NCBI RefSeq assembly: GCF_051401765.1
Contig: NW_027480547.1
Location: 682,001-746,000 of the forward strand
Source of the DNA: Calliopsis andreniformis
Lineage: Eukaryota > Arthropoda > Insecta > Hymenoptera > Andrenidae
Length of the DNA stretch: 64,000 bases
Reading direction: 5' to 3'
Shown here: positions 13,014-24,400 of the stretch, piece after piece
Layout of the letters: the number at the start of each line of letters is the position of its first letter
Numbering within the stretch: position 1 is the first letter of the stretch
Notes under the pieces: generated by a model
The model's input: only the letters and a program-made list of their open reading frames with translations
What the model was told of the DNA's origin: nothing
Database searches by the model: none
Made by a program: the position numbers and the translations under genes

Positions 13014-16000
13014 CTTGAGGTCTGAGGATTGAGGACTGAGGATTGAGAATTGAGGATTGAAGATTGAGTGTTGAAGATTGTGTATTGAAGATTGAAGATT
13101 GATGATTGAGGTTTGAGGATTGAGGATTGAGGATTGAGGATTGAAGATTGAAGATTGAGTATTGAGGATTGAAGATTGAGGATTGGGGATGGAGGATTGA
13201 GGATTAAGGGTTGAAGATTGAGGATTGAGGATTGAAGATTGAGGATTGGGAATTGAGGATTGAAGATTGAGGATTGAGTATTGAGGATTGAGAATTGAGG
13301 ATTGAGGATTGAAGATTGAGTATTGAGGATTGAAGATTGAGGATTTAGGATTGAGGATTGAAGATTGAGGACTGAGTGTTGAGGGTTGAGTGATGAGAAT
13401 TGATGTTTGTGGATTGAGTTTTGATGATTGAAGAATGGGGATTGAGTATTGAAAACTGTGAATTGAGGATATTCTATTGAGGATTGAGGATTGAAAATTG
13501 ATTGTTGAGGTCTGAGGACTGAAGTTTGCGGATTCAGGATTAAGGATTCGGGATTGAGGTTTCAGGACTGAGGATTGAGGGTTGAGGATTGAGGATTGAG
13601 GATTGAGGATTGAGTAGTCAGGATAGAGGATTGAGGATTGAGTATTGAGGATTGAAAATTGAGGATTGATGATTGAGGATTGAGGATTGAGGATTGAGGA
13701 TTGAGGATGAGGGTTGAGGGTTGAGGATTGAGGTTTGAGGACTAAGGACTGAGGATTGAGGATAGAGAATTGAGGATTGAGGATTGAGGATTGAAGATTT
13801 AGGCTCCGGTATTGAGGTTTGAGGATTGAAGATTGAGGATTGAGGATTGAGGATTGAGGATTGAGGACTGAGGGTTGAGGATTGAGGATTGAAGATTGAG
13901 TATTGAGTATTGAAGCTTGAGGATTGAGGATTGAGGATTGAGGCTTGAGGATTGAGGATTGAAGATTGAGGGTTGCAGATTGAGTATTGAGGATTGAAGA
14001 TTGAGGATTGGGGATTGAGGATTGACGTTTGAGGATTCAGTGTTGAGGATTGAGAATTGAGGATTGAGGATTGAAGATTGAGTATTGAGGATTCAAGATT
14101 GCGGATTGAGGATTGAGGATTGAGGATTGAGGACTGAGTCCTGAGGGTTGAGTGATGAGAATTGATGTTTGTGGATTGAGATTTGAAGATTGGAGAATGG
14201 GGATTGAGTATTGAAAACGTTGAATTAAGGATATTCTATTGAGGATTGAGGACTGACAATTAATTGTTGAGGTCTGAGGACTGAAGTTTGCGGATTTAGG
14301 ATTGAGGATTCGGGATTGAGGTTTCAGGACTGAGGATTGTGGGTTGAGGATTGAGGATTGAGGATTGAGGATTGAGGATTGAGGATTGAGGATTGAAGAT
14401 TGAGTACTGAGGATTGAAAATTGAGGATTGATGATTGAGGATTGAAGATTGAGGATTGAAGATTGAGGATTGGGAATTGAGGATTGAGGATTGAGGATAG
14501 AGGATTGAAGATTGAGGATTGGGGATTGAGCATTGACGATTGAGGATTGAGGATTGAGGATTGAGGATTGAGGATTGAGGATTGAGGATTGAGGATTGAG
14601 GATTGAGGATTGAGGATTGCGGACTGTAGATTGAATATTGGTGATTGAAGATTGAGAATTGAGGATTGAGGGCTGTGGATTGCGAACGAGGACTGAGGGT
14701 TGAGTATTGATGTTTGAGGTCTGAGGATTGAGGATTGAGGATTGAGAATTGAGAATTGAGGATTGAGGATTGAAGATTGAGGATTGGGTGTTGAGGATTG
14801 AAGAATGAGGATTGAGGATTGAGGATTGAAGATTGAGGGTTGAAGATTGAGTGTTGAGGATTGAAGTTTGAGGATTGAGGATTGAGGATTGAGGATTGAG
14901 GATTGAGGATTGAGGATTGAAGGTTGAGTATTGAGGATTGAAGATTGAGGATTGGGGATTGAGGATTGACGATTGAGGATTGAGTATTGAGGATTGAGGA
15001 TTCAGAATTGAGGATTGAGGATTGAAGATAGAGTACTGAGGACTGAAGATTGAGGATTTAGGATTGAGGATTGAAGATTGAGGACTGAGTGTTGAGGGTT
15101 GAGTGATGAGTATTGATGTTTGTGGGTTGAGATTTGAAGATTGAAGAATGGGGATTGAGTATTGAAAACTGTGAATTGAGGATATTCTGTTGAGGATTGA
15201 GGATTGACAATTGATTGTTGAGGACTGAGGGCTGAAGATTGAGGATTCAGGATTGAGGATTCGGTATTGAGGTTTCAGGACTGAGGATTGAGGGTTGAGG
15301 ATTGAGGATTGAGGATTGAGGATTTGGGATTGAGGATTGAGGATTGAGGATTGAGGATTGAGGATTGAGGATTGAGTATTGAAGATTGAGTATTGAGGAT
15401 TGAAGATTGAGGATGGAGGATTGAAGAATGAGGATTGGGTGTTGAGGATTGAAGAAGGAGGATTGAGGATTGAGGATTGAAGATTGAGGGTTGAAGATTG
15501 AGTATTGAGGATTGAAGACTGAGGATTGAGGATTGAGGATTGTGGATTGAGGATTGAGGATTGAGGATTGAAGGTTGAGTATTGAGGATTGAAGATTGAT
15601 AATTGGGGATTGAGGATTGAGGATTGCAGATTGAGAATTGAGGATTGAAGATGAGGATTGAGGATTGAGGATTGAGGATTGAGGACTGAGGTTTGAGGAT
15701 TGAGGATTGAAGATTGAGGATTGAAGATTGAGGATTGGGGATTGAGGATTGAGGATTGAGGATAGAGGATTGAAGATTGAGGATTGGGGATTGAGGATTG
15801 ACGAGTGAGGATTGAGGATTGAGGATTGAGGATTGAAGATTGAGGACTGAGTGTTGAGGGTTGAGTGATGAGAATTGATGTTTGTGGATTGAGATTTGAA
15901 GATTGAAGAATGGGGATTGAGTATTGAAAACTTTGAATTGAGGATATTCTATTGAGGATTGAGGATTGACAATTGATTGTTGAGGACTGAGGACTGAAGT

Positions 16001-17495
16001 TTGCGGATTCAGGATTGAGGATTCGGGATTGAGGTTTCAGGACTGAGGATTGAGGGTTGAGGATTGAGGATTGAGTATTGAGGATTGAAGATTGAGGATT
16101 GAGGATTGAGGACTGAGGTTTGAGGATTGAGGATTGAAGATTGAGGATTGAAGATTGAGGATTGGGGATTGAGGATTGAGGATTGAGGACTAAGGATTTG
16201 GGATTGAGGATTGAGGATTGAGGCTTGAGGATTGAGGATTGAGGATTGAGTATTGAAGATTGAAGATTGAGTATTGAGGATTGAAGATTGAGGATTGGGG
16301 ATGGAGGATTGAGGATTAAGGGTTGAAGATTGAGGATTGAGGATTGAAGATTGAGGATTGGGAATTGAGGATTGAAGATTGAGGATTGAGTATTGAGGAT
16401 TGAGAATTGAGGATTGAGGATTGAAGATTGAGTATTGAGGATTGAAGATTGAGGATTTAGGATTGAGGATTGAAGATTGAGGACTGAGTGTTGAGGGTTG
16501 AGTGATGAGAATTGATGTTTGTGGATTGAGATTTGATGATTGAAGAATGGGGATTGAGTACTGAAAACTGTGAATTGAGGATATTCTATTGAGGATTGAG
16601 GATTGAAAATTGATTGTTGAGGTCTGAGGACTGAAGTTTGCGGATTCAGGATTAAGGATTCGGGATTGAGGTTTCAGGACTGAGGATTGAGGGTTGAGGA
16701 TTGAGGATTGAGGATTGAGGATTGAGTATTCAGGATAGAGGATTGAGGATTGAGTATTGAGGATTGAAAATTGAGGATTGATGATTGAGGATTGAGGATT
16801 GAGGATTGAGGATGAGGGTTGAGGGTTGAGGATTGAGGTTTGAGGACTAAGGACTGAGGATTGAGGATAGAGAATTGAGGATTGAGGATTGAGGATTGAA
16901 GATTTAGGCTCCGGTATTGAGGTTTGAGGATTGAGGATTGAGGATTGAGGATTGAGGATTGAGGATTGAGGACTGAGGATTGAGGATTGAGGATTGAAGA
17001 TTGAGTATTGAGTATTGAAGATTGAGGATTGAGGATTGAGGATTGAGGATTGAGGATTGAGGATTGAAGATTGAAGATTGAGGGTTGAAGATTGAGTATT
17101 GCTGATTGAAGATTGAGGATTGGGGATTGAGGATTGACGTTTGAGGATTGAGTGTTGAGGATTGAGAATTGAGAATTGAGGATTGAGGATTGAAGATTGA
17201 GTATTGAGGATTGAAGATTGAGGATTGAGGATTTAGGATTGAGGATTGAAGATTGAGGACTGAGTGTTGAGGGTTGAGTGATGAGAATTGATGTTTGTGG
17301 ATTGAGATTTGATGATTGAAGAATGGGGATTGAGTATTGAAAACTGTGAATTGAGGATATTCTATTGAGGATTGAGGATTTAAAATTGATTGTTGAGGTC
17401 TGAGGACTGAAGTTTGCGGATTCAGGATTAAGGATTCGGGATTGAGGTTTCAGGACTGAGGATTGAGGGTTGAGGATTGAGGATTGAGGATTGAA
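13014..17495 (+). repeat. A-type higher-order repeat tract (left copy, second part)
   Basis: A-type cores lie at 13392, 14154, 15105 (GATGAGTATTG variant), 15867, 16504 and 17280, with GGCTCCGG marks at 13802 and 16907. The part at 15.4-17.3 kb is related to 20.4-22.0 kb, with offsets of about 4972 bp falling to 4791 bp through internal losses, and so also to the first 560 bp of the window. No gene, RNA or regulatory signal was seen. Confidence 0.88.
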
Positions 17496-18120
17496 GATTC
17501 AGTATTGAGGATTGATGATTGAGAATTGAGGATTGAGGATTGAACATAAAGGACTGAGTGTTGAGGGATGATTGATGAGAATTGATGTTGGTGGATAGAG
17601 ATTTGAAGATTGCAGATTGAGTATTGAGTTTTGAAATCTGTGAATTGGTGATATTCTATTGAGGATTGAGGATTGACAACTGATTGTTGAAGACTGAGGG
17701 CTGAAGATTGTGGATTCAGGGTTGAGGGTTCAGGATTGAGGTTTGGGGACTGAGGATTGAGGATTGAGGATTTAGAATTGAGGATTGATGATTGAGGATT
17801 GAGGATTGAGGATTGGGTATTGAGGTTTGAGGATTGAGGATTGAGGATTGAGGATTGAGGATTGGGGACTGAGGATTGAAGGTTGAATATTGATGATTGA
17901 AGATTGAGTATTGAGGATTGAGGGTTGTAGATTGAGGACGAGGACTGAGGGTTGGGTATTAATGCTTCAGGACTGAGGATTGAGGATTGCGAATTGAGGA
18001 TTGAGGATTGAGGCTTGAAGATTGAGGGTTTGGTATTGAGGATTGAAGAATGAGGACTGAGGAGTGAGGATTGAGGATTGAGGATTGAAGATTGAGTATT
18101 CAGGATTGGAGATTGACGAT
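17496..18120 (+). repeat. C-type module, copy 1
   Basis: Starts at GATTCAGTATTGAGG and carries the diagnostic GAACATAAAGG (17542). The anchor is changed to GGATGATTGATGAG (GATGAG at 17574) and is followed by TTGGTGGATAGAG. It ends after GGATTGGAGATTGACG. Other copies are at 38989, 42297, 45757 and 58190, each about 625-632 bp. AACATAA supplies a genuine CAT (ATG on the - strand), which is why the longest - strand open frames begin in this module. Confidence 0.9.
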
Positions 18121-18336
18121 TGAGTATTGAGGATTGAGGGTTGTAGATTGAGGACGAGGACTGAGGGTTGGGTATTAATGCTTCAGGACTGAGGATTGAG
18201 GATTGCGAATTGAGGATTGAGGATTGAGGCTTGAAGATTGAGGGTTTGGTATTGAGGATTGAAGAATGAGGACTGAGGAGTGAGGATTGAGGATTGAGGA
18301 TTGAAGATTGAGTATTCAGGATTGGAGATTGACGAT
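17905..18336 (+). repeat. 216-bp tandem duplication in the C module (left block)
   Basis: Positions 17905-18120 repeat at 18121-18336 with an offset of 216 bp. Both units carry TGTAGATTGAGGACGAGG, GGGTATTAATGC and GGATTGGAGATTGACG in the same order. 216 is not a multiple of 7, so phase within the heptamer lattice is not strictly kept. The C modules at 42297, 45757 and 58190 lack this second unit. Confidence 0.9.
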
Positions 18337-20399
18337 TGAGGATTGAGGATTGAGGATTGAGGATTGAGGATTGAGGATTGAGGATTGAAGATTGAGTGTT
18401 GAGGATTGAGTGATGAGAATTGATGTTTGTGGATTGAGATTTGAAGATTGAAGAATGGGGATTGAGTATTGAAAACTTTGAATTGAGGATATTCTATTGA
18501 GGATTGAGGACTGACAATTGATTGTTGAGGTCTGAGGACTGAAGTTTGCGGATTCAGGATTGAGGATTCGGGATTGAGGTTTCAGGACTGAGGATTGAGG
18601 GTTGAGGATTGAGGATTGAGGATTGAGGATTGAGGATTGAGGATTGAGGATTGAGGACTGAGTGTTGAGGGTTGAGTGATGAGAATTGATGTTTGTGGAT
18701 TGAGATTTGATGATTGAAGAATGGGGATTGAGTATTGAAAACTGTGAATTGAGGATATTCTATTGAGGATTGAGGATTTAAAATTGATTGTTGAGGTCTG
18801 AGGACTGAAGTTTGCGGATTCAGGATTAAGGATTCGGGATTGAGGTTTCAGGACTGAGGATTGAGGGTTGAGGATTGAGGATTGAGGATTGAGGATTGAG
18901 TATTCAGGATAGGGGGTTGAGGATTGAGTATTGAGGATTGAAAATTGAGGATTGATGATTGAGGATTGAGGATTGAGGATTGAGGATGAGGGTTGAGGGT
19001 TGAGGATTGAGGTTTGAGGACTTAGGACTGAGGATTGAGGATAGAGAATTGAGGATTGAGGATTAAGGATTGAAGATTTAGGCTCCGGTATTGAGGTGTG
19101 AGGATTGAGGATTGAGGATTGAGGATAGAGGATTGAGGATTGAGGACTGAGGATTGAGGATTGAGGATTGAAGATTGAGTATTGAGTATTGAAGATTGAG
19201 GATTGAGGATTGAGGATTGAGGATTGAGGATTGAGGATTGAGGATTGAAGATTGAGGGTTGAAGATTGAGTATTGCTGATTGAAGATTGAGGATTGGGGA
19301 TTAAGGATTGACGATTGAGGATTGAGTGTTGAGGATTGAGAATTGAGGATTGAGGATTGAAGATTGAGTATTGAGGATTCAAGATTGCGGATTGAGGATT
19401 GAGGATTGAGGATTGAGGACTGAGTGTTGAGGGTTGATTGATGAGAATTGATGTTTGTGGATTGAGATTTGAAGATTGAAGAATGGGGATTGAGTATTGA
19501 AAACTTTGAATTGAGGATATTCTATTGAGGATTGAGGACTGACAATTGATTGTTGAGGTCTGAGGACTGAAGTTTGCGGATTCAGGATTGAGGATTCGGG
19601 ATTGAGGTTTCAGGACTGAGGATTGAGGGTTGAGGATTGAGGATTGAGGATTGAGGATTGAGGATTGAGGATTGAGGATTGAAGATTGAAGATTGAGTAT
19701 TGGGGATTGAAAATTGAGGATTGATGATTGAGGATTGAAGATTGAGGATTGAAGATTGAGGATTGGGAATTGAGGATTGAGGATTGAGGATAGAGGATTG
19801 AAGATTGAGGATTGGGGATTGAGCATTGACGATTGAGAATTGAGGATTGAGGATTGAGGATTGAGGATTGAGGATTGAGGATTGAGGATTGAGGATTGAG
19901 GATTGAAGATAGAGTATTGAGGATTGAAGATTGAGGATTTAGGATTGAGGATTGAAGATTGAGGACTGAGTGTTGAGGGTTGAGTGATGAGAGTTGATGT
20001 TTGTGGGTTGAGATTTGAAGATTGAAGAATGGGCATTGAGTATTGAAGACTGTGATTTGAGGATATTCTGTTGAGGATTGAGGATTGACAATTGATTGTT
20101 GAGGACTGAGGGCTGAAGATTGAGGATTCAGGATTGAGGATTCGGTATTGAGGTTTCAGGACTGAGGATTGAGGGTTGAGGATTGAGGATTGAGGATTGA
20201 GGATTTGGGATTGAGGATTGAGAATTGAGGATTGAGGATTGAGGATTGAGGATTGAGTATTGAAGATTGAGTATTGAGGATTGAGGATTGAGGATTGAGG
20301 ATTGAAGATTGAGGATTGGGTGTTGAGGATTGAAGAATGAGGATTGAGTATTGAGGATTGAAGGTTGAGGGTTGAAGATTGAGTATTGAGGATTGAAGA
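18337..20399 (+). repeat. A-type tract at the end of the left 21.5-kb copy
   Basis: Cores are at 18412, 18678, 19440 (GTTGATTGATGAG variant) and 19986 (GATGAGAGTTG), and a GGCTCCGG mark is at 19081. The 266-bp spacing between the first two cores is the shortest in the window. The - strand open frame at 18582-20036 lies here; it begins at an ATG created by GGGCATTGAG (20031-20040). Nothing other than repeat variants was seen. Confidence 0.87.
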
Positions 20400-21444
20400 A
20401 TGAGGATTGGGTGTTGAGGATTGAAGAAGGAGGATTGAGGATTGAGGATTGAAGATTGAGGGTTGAAGATTGAGTATTGAGGATTGAAGATTGATGATTG
20501 AGGATTGAGGATTGAGGATTGAGGATTGAGGATTGAGGATTGAAGGTTGAGTATTGAGGATTGAAAATTGAGGATTGATGATTGAGGATTGAAGATTGAG
20601 GATTGAAGATTGAGTATTGATGATTGAGGATTGAAGATTGTGGATTGAAGATTGAGGATTGGGGATTGAGGATTGAGGATTGAGGATAGAGGATTGAAGA
20701 TTGAGGATTGGGGATTGAGGATTGACGATTGAGGATTGAGGATTGAGGATTGAGGATTGAGGATTGAGGATTGAGGATTGAGGATTGAAGGTTGAGTATT
20801 GAGGATTGAAGATTGATAATTGGGGATTGAGGATTGAGGATTGCAGATTGAGTATTGAGGATTGAAGATTGAGGATTGAGGATTGAGGATTGAGGATTGA
20901 GGACTGAGGTTTGAGGATTGAGGATTGAAGATTGAGGATTGAAGATTGAGGATTGGGGATTGAGGATTGAGGATTGAGGACTAAGGATTTGGGATTGAGG
21001 ATTGAGGTTTGAGGCTTGAGGATTGAGGATTGAGGATTGAGTATTGAAGATTGAAGATTGAGTATTGAGGATTGAAGATTGAGGATTGGGGATGGAGGAT
21101 TGAGGATTAAGGGTTGAAGATTGAGGATTGAGGATTGAAGATTGAGGATTGGGAATTGAGGATTGAAGATTGAGGATTGAGTATTGAGGATTGAGAATTG
21201 AGGATTGAGGATTGAAGATTGAGTATTGAGGATTGAAGATTGAGGATTTAGGATTGAGGATTGAAGATTGAGGACTGAGTGTTGAGGGTTGAGTGATGAG
21301 AATTGATGTTTGTGGATTGAGATTTGATGATTGAAGAATGGGGATTGAGTACTGAAAACTGTGAATTGAGGATATTCTATTGAGGATTGAGGATTGAAAA
21401 TTGATTGTTGAGGTCTGAGGACTGAAGTTTGCGGATTCAGGATT
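20400..21444 (+). repeat. Coreless mosaic between the two 21.5-kb copies
   Basis: This is the only stretch before 21445 not matched by an equivalent after the right copy. It resembles 15.4-16.65 kb: both have GAAGAATGAGGATTGGGTG, GAAGAAGGAGG, GATAATTGGGG and GGACTAAGGATTTGGG in order. It lacks the core found at 15867, giving a 1309-bp gap between cores at 19986 and 21295. It is either the start of the right copy (if the left copy begins about 1 kb outside the window) or a separately derived joint. A core at 21295 occupies its right end. Confidence 0.8.
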
Positions 21445-24400
21445 AAGGATTCGGGATTGAGGTTTCAGGACTGAGGATTGAGGGTTGAGGATTGAGGATT
21501 GAGGATTGAGGATTGAGTATTCAGGATAGAGGATTGAGGATTGAGTATTGAGGATTGAAAATTGAGGATTGATGATTGAGGATTGAGGATTGAGGATTGA
21601 GGATGAGCGTTGAGGGTTGAGGATTGAGGTTTGAGGACTAAGGACTGAGGATTGAGGATAGAGAATTGAGGATTGAGGATTGAGGATTGAAGATTTAGGC
21701 TCCGGTATTGAGGTTTGAGGATTGAGGATTGAGGATTGAGGATTGAGGATTGAGGATTGAGGACTGAGGATTGAGGATTGAGGATTGAAGATTGAGTATT
21801 GAGTATTGCAGATTGAGGATTGAGGATTGAGGATTGAGGATTGAGGATTGAGGATTGAAGATTGAAGATTGAGGGTTGAAGATTGAGTATTGCTGATTGA
21901 AGATTGAGGATTGGGGATTGAGGATTGACGATTGAGGATTGACTGTTGAGGATTGAGAATTGAGAATTGAGGATTGAGGATTGAAGATTGAGTATTGAGG
22001 ATTGAAGATTGAGGATTTAGGATTGAGGATTGAAGATTGAGGACTGAGTGTTGAGGGTTGAGTGATGAGAATTGATGTTTGTGGATTGAGATTTGATGAT
22101 TGAAGAATGGGGATTGAGTATTGAAAACTGTGAATTGAGGATATTCTATTGAGGATTGAGGATTGAAAATTGATTGTTGAGGTCTGAGGACTGAAGTTTG
22201 CGGATTCAGGATTAAGGATTCGGGATTGAGGTTTCCGGACTGAGGATTGAGGGTTGAGGATTGAGGATTGAGGATTGAGGATTGAGTATTCAGGATAGAG
22301 GATTGAGGATTGAGTATTGAGGATTGAAAATTGAGGATTGATGATTGAGGATTGAGGATTGAGGATTGAGGATGAGGGTTGAGGGTTGAGGATTGAGGTT
22401 TGAGGACTAAGGACTGAGGATTGAGGATTGAGAATTGAGAATTGAGGATTGAGGATTGAAGATTGAGGATTGGGTGTTGAGGATTGAAGAATGAGGATTG
22501 AGGATTGAGGATTGAAGATTGAGGGTTGAAGATTGAGTATTGAGGATTGAAGTTTGAGGATTGAGGATTTAGGATTGAGGATTGAAGATTGAGGACTGAG
22601 TGTTGAGGGTTGAGTGATGAGAATTGATGTTTGTGGATTGAGATTTGATGATTGAAGAATGGGGATTGAGTATTGAAAACTGTGAATTGAGGATATTCTA
22701 TTGAGGATTGAGGATTGAAAATTGATTGTTGAGGTCTGAGGACTGAAGTTTGCGGATTCAGGATTAAGGATTCGGGATTGAGGTTTCAGGACTGAGGATT
22801 GAGGGTTGAGGATTGAGGATTGAGGATTGAGGATTGAGTATTCAGGATAGAGGATTGAGGATTGAGTATTGAGGATTGAAAATTGAGGATTGATGATTGA
22901 GGATTGAGGATTGAGGATTGTGGATGAGGGTTGAGGGTTGAGGATTGAGGTTTGAGGACTAAGGACTGAGGATTGAGGATAGAGAATTGAGGATTGAGGA
23001 TTGAGGATTGAAGATTTAGGCTCCGGTATTGAGGTTTGAGGATTGAAGATTGAGGATTGAGGATTGAGGATTGAGGATTGAGGACTGAGGGTTGAGGATT
23101 GAGGATTGAAGATTGAGTATTGAGTATTGAAGATTGAGGATTGAGGATTGAGGATTGAGGATTGAGTATTGAGGATTGAGGATTGAAGATTGAGGGTTGC
23201 AGATTGAGTATTGAGGATTGAAGATTGAGGATTGGGGATTGAGGATTGACGATTGAGGATTCAATGTTGAGGATTGAGAATTGAGGATTGAGGATTGAAG
23301 ATTGAGTATTGTGGATTCAAGATAGCGGATTGAGGATTGAGGATTGAGGATTGAGGACTGAGTGTTGAGGGTTGAGTGATGAGAATTGATGTTTGTGGAT
23401 TGAGATTTGAAGATTGGAGAATGGGGATTGAGTATTGAAAACTTTGAATTGAGGATATTCTATTGAGGATTGAGGACTGACAATTGATCTTCGAGGACTG
23501 AGGGCTGAAGATTGAGGTTTCAGGATTGAGGATTCAGGATTGAGGTTTCAGGACTGAGGATTCGAGAATTGAGGATTGAGGATTGAGTACTGAGGATTGA
23601 AGATCGAGGATTTGGTATTGAGGATCGAACATTCAGGATTGAGGATTGAGGATAGAGGATTGAGTATTGAGGATTGAAGATTGAATATTGATGATTGAAG
23701 ATTGAGGATTGAGGATTGAGGGTTGTGGATTGCGGACGAGGACAGAGGGTTGAGTATTGATGTTTGAGGTCTGAGGATTGAGGAATGAGGATTGAGAATT
23801 GAGGATTGAGAATTGAGGATTGCAGTTTGAGCATTGGGTGTTGAGGATTGAAGAATGAGGATTGAGGATTGAGGATTGAGGATTGAAGATTGAGTGTTGA
23901 AGATTGAGTATTGAAGATTGAAGATTGATGATTGAGGTTTGAGGATTGAGGATTGAGGATTGAGGATTGAAGATTGAAGATTGAGTATTGAGGATTGAAG
24001 ATTGAGGATTGGGGATGGAGGATTGAGGATTAAGGGTTGATGATTGAGGATTGAGGATTGAAGATTGAGGATTGGGAATTGAGGATTGAAGATTGAGGAT
24101 TGAGTATTGAGGATTGAGAATTGAGGATTGAGGATTGAAGATTGAGTATTGAGGATTGAAGATTGAGGATTTAGGATTGAGGATTGAAGATTGAGGACTG
24201 AGCGTTGAGGGTTGAGTGATGAGAATTGATGTTTGTGGATTGAGTTTTGATGATTGAAGAATGGGGATTGAGTATTGAAAACTGTGAATTGAGGATATTC
24301 TATTGAGGATTGAGGATTGAAAATTGATTGTTGAGGTCTGAGGACTGAAGTTAGCGGATTCAGGATTAAGGATTCGGGATTGAGGTTTCAGGACTGAGGA

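Larger units (their letters stand above)
1..20399 (+). repeat. Left copy of a 21.5-kb duplicated block
   Basis: This stretch reappears almost unchanged at 21445-41892 in the same orientation. The offset is 21444 bp at the left edge, 21500 bp from about position 541 (the left copy lacks 56 bp, eight heptamers) and 21493 bp from about 5210 (the left copy has one extra heptamer). Substitutions seen by eye include 1985-1990 (GATCGTCG here, GATCTTCG in the other copy), about 6070, about 6287, about 10289 and 20048. Similarity ends at 20399, where this copy reads GAAGAATGAGG and the other reads GAAGATTGAGG. The left end lies outside the window. Confidence 0.95.
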
